Shown piece by piece: positions 6,005 to 8,885 of a stretch of 8,885 bases of DNA. A program made the translations under genes and the position numbers. Position 1 is the first letter of the stretch. The number at the start of each line of letters is the position of its first letter. Below the pieces are notes generated by a model. It ran no database searches. It was not told the origin of the DNA and saw nothing but the letters and a program-made list of their open reading frames with translations. The stretch is from Candidatus Thiodiazotropha taylori (GTDB lineage: Bacteria; Pseudomonadota; Gammaproteobacteria; Chromatiales; Chromatiaceae). The stretch lies in assembly GCA_019100305.1 (NCBI GenBank), contig JAHRHW010000170.1:1-8885 (forward strand), read 5' to 3'.

Positions 6005-6229
6005 AGTCTGCGAAGCCAGAACAAAATAATAAAATCGATCCATTACAACCAGCCGCAACAGACTGGACAGCACCGTTTTAACAATCCATACACCAAATAC
6101 GACAGGTGGGTTGAAAGCCCAATCATCCGCTCGGGTGATGATTACAACAGTGTCGAAATAATTTACAGAACCGTGGTAATTTTACCTTGCCACATGAGAT
6201 CAAAACACGTAACCGATTGTTATTCCTAA
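6005..6229 (+). pseudogene. Possible coding remnant without a usable start codon
   Basis: Reading in the frame of the preceding peptidase gene there are 74 sense codons after the second TAG. They include a protein-like run such as FNNPYTKYDRWVESPIIRSG and end at TAA. No ATG, GTG or TTG with a ribosome binding site lies at its beginning. It could be a decayed extension or a remnant of a lost gene. Chance openness cannot be excluded, since about 75 codons is short. Confidence 0.25.
6121..6143. promoter_or_regulatory. Inverted repeat, possible enhancer-binding-protein site
   Basis: AATCATC (6121-6127) and GATGATT (6137-6143) are perfect inverted 7-bp arms with a 9-bp spacer. The centre lies roughly 130-140 bp before the predicted sigma-54 transcription start, a usual distance for enhancer sites of sigma-54 activators. 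Binding by any particular activator is inference. Confidence 0.35.
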
Positions 6230-6242
6230 ACTAACAAATTTC

Positions 6243-6258
6243 TGGCATCAATCCTGCA
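6243..6258 (+). promoter_or_regulatory. Sigma-54 (RpoN) -24/-12 promoter of the PEP-CTERM gene
   Basis: TGGCATCAATCCTGCA has the invariant GG (6244-6245) and GC (6256-6257) separated by exactly 10 bases, and TGGCA and TGCA match the consensus blocks. It lies about 85 bases before the PEP-CTERM start codon. PEP-CTERM/exosortase genomes often contain the PrsK/PrsR two-component system with a sigma-54 activator, which agrees with this promoter type. Confidence 0.65.
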
Positions 6259-6273
6259 ATTATCACATCTGTA

Positions 6274-6290
6274 TCAGGAGTTGATCCTGA
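6274..6290 (+). promoter_or_regulatory. Leader hairpin of the PEP-CTERM gene
   Basis: TCAGGA (6274-6279) pairs with TCCTGA (6285-6290) over a 5-nt loop, just downstream of the start predicted from the -24/-12 promoter. It may stabilise the 5' end of the message or be an operator; no known riboswitch is seen. Confidence 0.35.
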
Positions 6291-6341
6291 AACACTTAGT
6301 TTAAAAGCGCTTATTCAACAACCATCCATAAGGATATATCG

Positions 6342-6869
6342 ATGAAGAAATCACTCTTTTTTCTGGCCTGTTTAGTGATGCTTCTGCCCTTGAATAGTCA
6401 GGCAAATGTAATCAGAACCACGGGCTCCATCACTGATGGGGGACCTGGGTCTGTGTCTTATGTGCTATTCGATCAGGACGCCACAGCAAGAACCAGAATT
6501 GCGGTAAACTCAGAAGATTTCGATACTGAGATCTTTCTGTTTGAGAATGACGGAACATTGAACAGAAATGACCGGGTTGCGCATAACGACGACCGTAACT
6601 TTCCGGTCAATCTGAATTCCTTGATCAATCGAGTTTTACAGGCAGGAAGCTATATCGTAGCCATATCCGCTTACGACCTGACCCGCGGTGAAGCCGTCAG
6701 GGGCGTAAACAGAGGTAACGATCAATCCGGCTATGGTGACTACAGCATCAGAATCGCATCGAATGCCAATGTCAGATTCAGCAATGTGCCTGAACCTGCT
6801 ACGCTTTCGTTGCTTGGCCTTGGTTTGGTAGGCATGGGTTTTGCCCGCCGCGCCAAACAAAGATCCTGA
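6342..6869 (+). CDS. PEP-CTERM sorting-domain protein, DVUA0089-like
   Basis: A 175-residue exported protein expected to be cut and sorted by an exosortase, usually linked to extracellular polysaccharide or biofilm. It has a Sec signal peptide (MKKSLFFLACLVMLL, cleavage after SQA near 21) and a C-terminal sorting signal with VPEPATLSLLG at 149-159, a hydrophobic stretch to about 167 and a basic tail (ARRAKQRS). The mature middle resembles the DVUA0089-type beta domain: FDTEIFLFENDGTLNRNDRVAHNDD, then LQAGSYIVAISAYD and a GYGDYSIRI end. An AAGGA seven bases before the ATG supports the start. It is monocistronic: sigma-54-type promoter before it and an intrinsic terminator after it. No exosortase lies in the window; one must be elsewhere if the signal is used. 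Confidence 0.92.
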   Translation: MKKSLFFLACLVMLLPLNSQANVIRTTGSITDGGPGSVSYVLFDQDATARTRIAVNSEDFDTEIFLFENDGTLNRNDRVAHNDDRNFPVNLNSLINRVLQAGSYIVAISAYDLTRGEAVRGVNRGNDQSGYGDYSIRIASNANVRFSNVPEPATLSLLGLGLVGMGFARRAKQRS

Positions 6870-6887
6870 AAGCTGTGCCATTTGAGT

Positions 6888-6923
6888 AACACCAGGGGAT
6901 TGATAGTCCCTTGGTGTTTTTTT
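6888..6923 (+). terminator. Intrinsic terminator of the PEP-CTERM gene
   Basis: AACACCAGGGGA (6888-6899) pairs with TCCCTTGGTGTT (6907-6918) with one G-U pair over a 7-nt loop, and the stem runs into seven T (6917-6923). It lies about 20 bases after the stop codon. Confidence 0.92.
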
Positions 6924-6971
6924 ATCCCTACTCCCTGAGCTTCGTTCATCAGCCAATCAATCACGCCATTC

Positions 6972-7868
6972 TCACAACCCTCTGTGAGACAGGCTCCCCG
7001 CCACAGATATGAAAGCCTGCTGATAACTCAACTGCTGATCCTCTGTTCGATACGCAGCATAGAGTTTGCGTTGCATACCCTGGCGCCCCAAGCGCAAACT
7101 CTTCAATGGTAAAGCGTGACATGCCCGTTCGATCAACCAGTCCGGAATCACCGTTACCCCTCGAGAAAGCGCTACCAGTTGCAGCATGATCTCAATCGAT
7201 TCGATCTGCTTGTGCTGTTGTGGCCTGACGCCAGCAGGCCAGAGAAAACTGTTTAGCACATCGAGTCGTTCTTCAGCCACCGGGAAGGTAATCAATACTT
7301 CGCTCGCCAGCTGTTGCGGGCTGACCCAATCCTTTCCAGCCAGTGGATGGGTCTCATGTACCAGCAACATCAACTCATACTCAAACAGTGGCTGATAACT
7401 CAAACCTGGATGATCGACACGATCGGGGGTAATCAACATATCGATATGAAAGTTCAGTACACCCTCAAAACCGCTGAAACGGAATCGCTGAAAGATATCC
7501 ACATCCACTTGCGGATTGGACTTCAGGTAGGCGGCCGTGACGCCGGTCAGCCACTCATAACAGGGATAACACTCCACCCCGAGACGTAAAACCCCCGTTT
7601 GACCATCCGCATAGGCCTTCAGGGTACGTTGACTCTGTTGCAAGATGGGCAGAACTTTTTCCGCCGTCTCCAACAACAGATTACCCGCTCGGGTCAGACG
7701 CAATCGGCGCCCCTCCTTCACCCAGATCTCAACACCCAACTTCTGTTCCAGATAACGTATCTGATGGGAGAGTGCCGATTGACTCAGACAGAGCGCATTG
7801 GCCGCCTTGGTCAGGGTACCGTGTTGCTGCAACGCGGCCACAATCCGCAGATGGGTAAGTTCGATCAT
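6972..7868 (-). CDS. metR: MetR, LysR-family activator of methionine genes
   Basis: A 298-residue LysR-type transcription factor. The winged helix-turn-helix is at residues 1-62 (LTKAANALCLSQSALSHQIRYLEQKLG), followed by the linker helix and an effector-binding domain. The segment VECYPCYEWL at 98-107 and the overall fit to E. coli MetR (IECHSCIQWL at the same place) favour MetR over other LysR proteins, as does the divergent metE neighbour. MetR uses homocysteine as co-inducer and activates metE and other methionine genes. E. coli MetR is 317 residues; this one lacks part of the long tail. The ATG at 7868 has only a weak ribosome binding site. Its stop lies about 50 bp from the convergent PEP-CTERM terminator. 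Confidence 0.93.
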   Translation of the reverse strand: MIELTHLRIVAALQQHGTLTKAANALCLSQSALSHQIRYLEQKLGVEIWVKEGRRLRLTRAGNLLLETAEKVLPILQQSQRTLKAYADGQTGVLRLGVECYPCYEWLTGVTAAYLKSNPQVDVDIFQRFRFSGFEGVLNFHIDMLITPDRVDHPGLSYQPLFEYELMLLVHETHPLAGKDWVSPQQLASEVLITFPVAEERLDVLNSFLWPAGVRPQQHKQIESIEIMLQLVALSRGVTVIPDWLIERACHALPLKSLRLGRQGMQRKLYAAYRTEDQQLSYQQAFISVAGSLSHRGL

Positions 7869-7971
7869 CTATGTAAGTTTCTCATAGTTAATAATATAAA
7901 GATCATTATATCTTCATAATAAAAATACCTAAACTCCTGCCTTCAGATTCACAGCAAAAAGGTTACGGATC
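7869..7971. promoter_or_regulatory. metR-metE divergent control region
   Basis: This 103-bp AT-rich gap controls both genes. It contains the inverted repeat CTATG (7869-7873) with CATAG (7883-7887), next to the metR start, and AAGAT (7899-7903) with ATCTT (7910-7914). Neither matches the E. coli-type TGAA-N5-TTCA MetR box exactly; TGAGAAACTTACA on the minus strand is a two-mismatch version. No SAM or cobalamin riboswitch would fit in the short metE leader, so control is most likely by MetR. Confidence 0.6.
7905..7933 (-). promoter_or_regulatory. Candidate sigma-70 promoter of metR
   Basis: A perfect TATAAT on the minus strand (7910-7905) lies 17 bp from a weak -35-like TTTAGG (7933-7928). 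The -10 overlaps the AAGAT/ATCTT inverted repeat, so a protein bound there would affect metR transcription. The -35 matches three of six positions. Confidence 0.45.
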
Positions 7972-8885
7972 ATGGTCACTACTCACAATCTCGGTCTGCC
8001 GCGCATTGGCGACAGACGCCAACTTAAGTTCAGCCTGGAGGCCTATTGGCGGGGTGATATCGATGCCCATCAACTGACAGCTGCCGCAGCGCAGATTCGG
8101 GCACAAAACCACCAGCACCAACAGATTCTTGATTGGACCTGTGTCGGGGACTTCTCCCTCTACGACCATGTTCTCGATACCAGCATCATGCTGGGACATC
8201 TGCCACGTCGTTTCGAACAGCAGCAACTCGACCCCCTGGACCGCTACTTCCAGATTGCCCGCGGACGTTCGACAGAGGCCAGCACACCACTGGCGGCGGC
8301 TGAAATGACCAAGTGGTTCGATACCAACTACCACTATCTGGTGCCTGAATTTGACCGAGAGACATGCTTCGAGCTGAACCCGGAGCAGCTGTTGAGGCAG
8401 ATTGAAGAGTGTCCGTCGAAAAACATTAAACCGGTGATCATCGGCCCGGTCACCTATCTCTGGCTCGGCAAAAGTAAAGACGAAAGCAATCCCCTGGATC
8501 TACTGGAGCAGCTGCTGCCGGTCTATCAGCAACTGTTGCAACAGCTGGCTGATGTGGGAATTGAATGGCTGCAGATCGATGAGCCCATTCTGGTGACTGA
8601 ACTGGATCAGAGTTGGCGCCACGCCTTGAGAAGCGCCTACTTCCGGCTACAGACGAAAGCCATAAAGCTGCTGCTGACCACCTACTTCGGCAGCCTGAAA
8701 GAGAATCTGCAACTGGCCTGCGAACTGCCGGTAGCCGGTCTGCACATCGATGCCACCAAGGCCAGAGATGAAATTGATCAGATCATCGACTGGCTGCCGC
8801 AGCATAAGAGACTCTCGCTTGGGGTAATCGACGGACGGAATATCTGGCGTTGCGACCTGAATGCGCTGCTGGACTGGTTGGAACC
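7972..8885 (+). CDS. metE: Cobalamin-independent methionine synthase, N-terminal part
   Basis: Transfers the methyl group of 5-methyltetrahydropteroyl-tri-L-glutamate to L-homocysteine to form methionine, without cobalamin. Only the first 304 residues of about 750 are here; the catalytic zinc-binding C-terminal domain lies past the window end. Family signatures: LGLPRIGDRRQLK at 7-19, MTKWFDTNYHY at 112-122, IGPVTYLWLGK at 157-167 and LQIDEPILVTEL at 200-211. The frame is open to the window end. The ATG is preceded by AAGG at 7959-7962, nine bases upstream. It is divergent from metR, the arrangement of E. coli, and so probably MetR-activated in homocysteine excess. Confidence 0.97.
   Translation, partial: MVTTHNLGLPRIGDRRQLKFSLEAYWRGDIDAHQLTAAAAQIRAQNHQHQQILDWTCVGDFSLYDHVLDTSIMLGHLPRRFEQQQLDPLDRYFQIARGRSTEASTPLAAAEMTKWFDTNYHYLVPEFDRETCFELNPEQLLRQIEECPSKNIKPVIIGPVTYLWLGKSKDESNPLDLLEQLLPVYQQLLQQLADVGIEWLQIDEPILVTELDQSWRHALRSAYFRLQTKAIKLLLTTYFGSLKENLQLACELPVAGLHIDATKARDEIDQIIDWLPQHKRLSLGVIDGRNIWRCDLNALLDWLE

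Larger units (their letters stand above)
5999..6341. other. Gene-free gap with control sites and a coding-like remnant
   Basis: A 343-bp gap. Its first part (6005-6226) stays open in the frame of the upstream gene, beyond two TAG codons at 5996-5998 and 6002-6004, up to a TAA at 6227-6229, and has a coding-like composition. Its second part holds a -24/-12 promoter (6243-6258), a possible upstream inverted repeat (6121-6143) and a leader hairpin (6274-6290). No RNA gene was recognised. Confidence 0.5.

Noticed and set aside
6175..6186. GGTAA-TT-TTACC palindrome
   Set aside because: The two-base loop is too short for a stable hairpin, and AT-rich palindromes of this size are expected by chance.
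7915..7971. SAM or cobalamin riboswitch in front of metE
   Set aside because: The leader is too short and AT-rich, with none of the expected helices; MetR control explains the region.
7963..8334. Minus-strand open frame across the metE start
   Set aside because: It is antisense to clearly recognisable MetE sequence and has no family features of its own.

Overview
The window looks like a chromosomal stretch from a free-living or symbiotic gammaproteobacterium of moderate GC. The single-chain iron-sulfur serine deaminase, the divergent metR/metE pair, a PEP-CTERM surface protein and a sigma-54-type promoter fit the environmental, often sulfur-oxidising gammaproteobacteria (Chromatiales-like). 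That placement is inferred from gene content; nothing in the window proves a genus. I found no tRNA, rRNA, CRISPR array, insertion sequence or integrase.

Layout. Positions 1-708 (minus) hold an unrecognised protein whose C-terminus lies outside the window; it carries a Ser/Pro/Asp tandem-repeat linker. A 351-bp intergenic gap follows, with a 12-bp perfect inverted repeat and a ladder of 10-bp ATTtGCG units. sdaA (minus) turns L-serine into pyruvate and ammonia. After a 238-bp gap comes a plus-strand HAD-family hydrolase. It converges on three minus-strand genes for small proteins: a Spy/CpxP-like periplasmic protein whose signal peptide is separated from its ATG by a one-base frame slip in an A7 tract; a secreted NPPGPxGGPG repeat protein; and a small cytosolic protein with a possible ABM-like fold. 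A shared hairpin at 3490-3515 ends the minus-strand genes.

On the plus strand from 5195 is a peptidoglycan-binding protein with a C-terminal cysteine-peptidase-like domain and no signal peptide, so how it reaches the wall is open. The 343 bp after it hold an in-frame, coding-looking stretch without a start codon, then a well-formed -24/-12 promoter that drives a small PEP-CTERM protein. That gene ends at a strong intrinsic terminator.

The right end is a classic methionine regulon: metR (LysR-type activator, minus) divergent from metE (cobalamin-independent methionine synthase, plus, cut by the window end). They share a roughly 100-bp AT-rich control region.

How the genes relate: sdaA and metE/metR are amino-acid metabolism. 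The 3.5-6.9 kb block is mostly envelope or surface biology: a periplasmic Spy-like protein, a secreted repeat protein, a wall-binding peptidase and an exosortase substrate. No single multi-gene novel system is evident. The most unusual items are the Pro/Gly repeat protein, the A7 frame slip, the sigma-54/PEP-CTERM promoter region and the 10-bp-period repeat.
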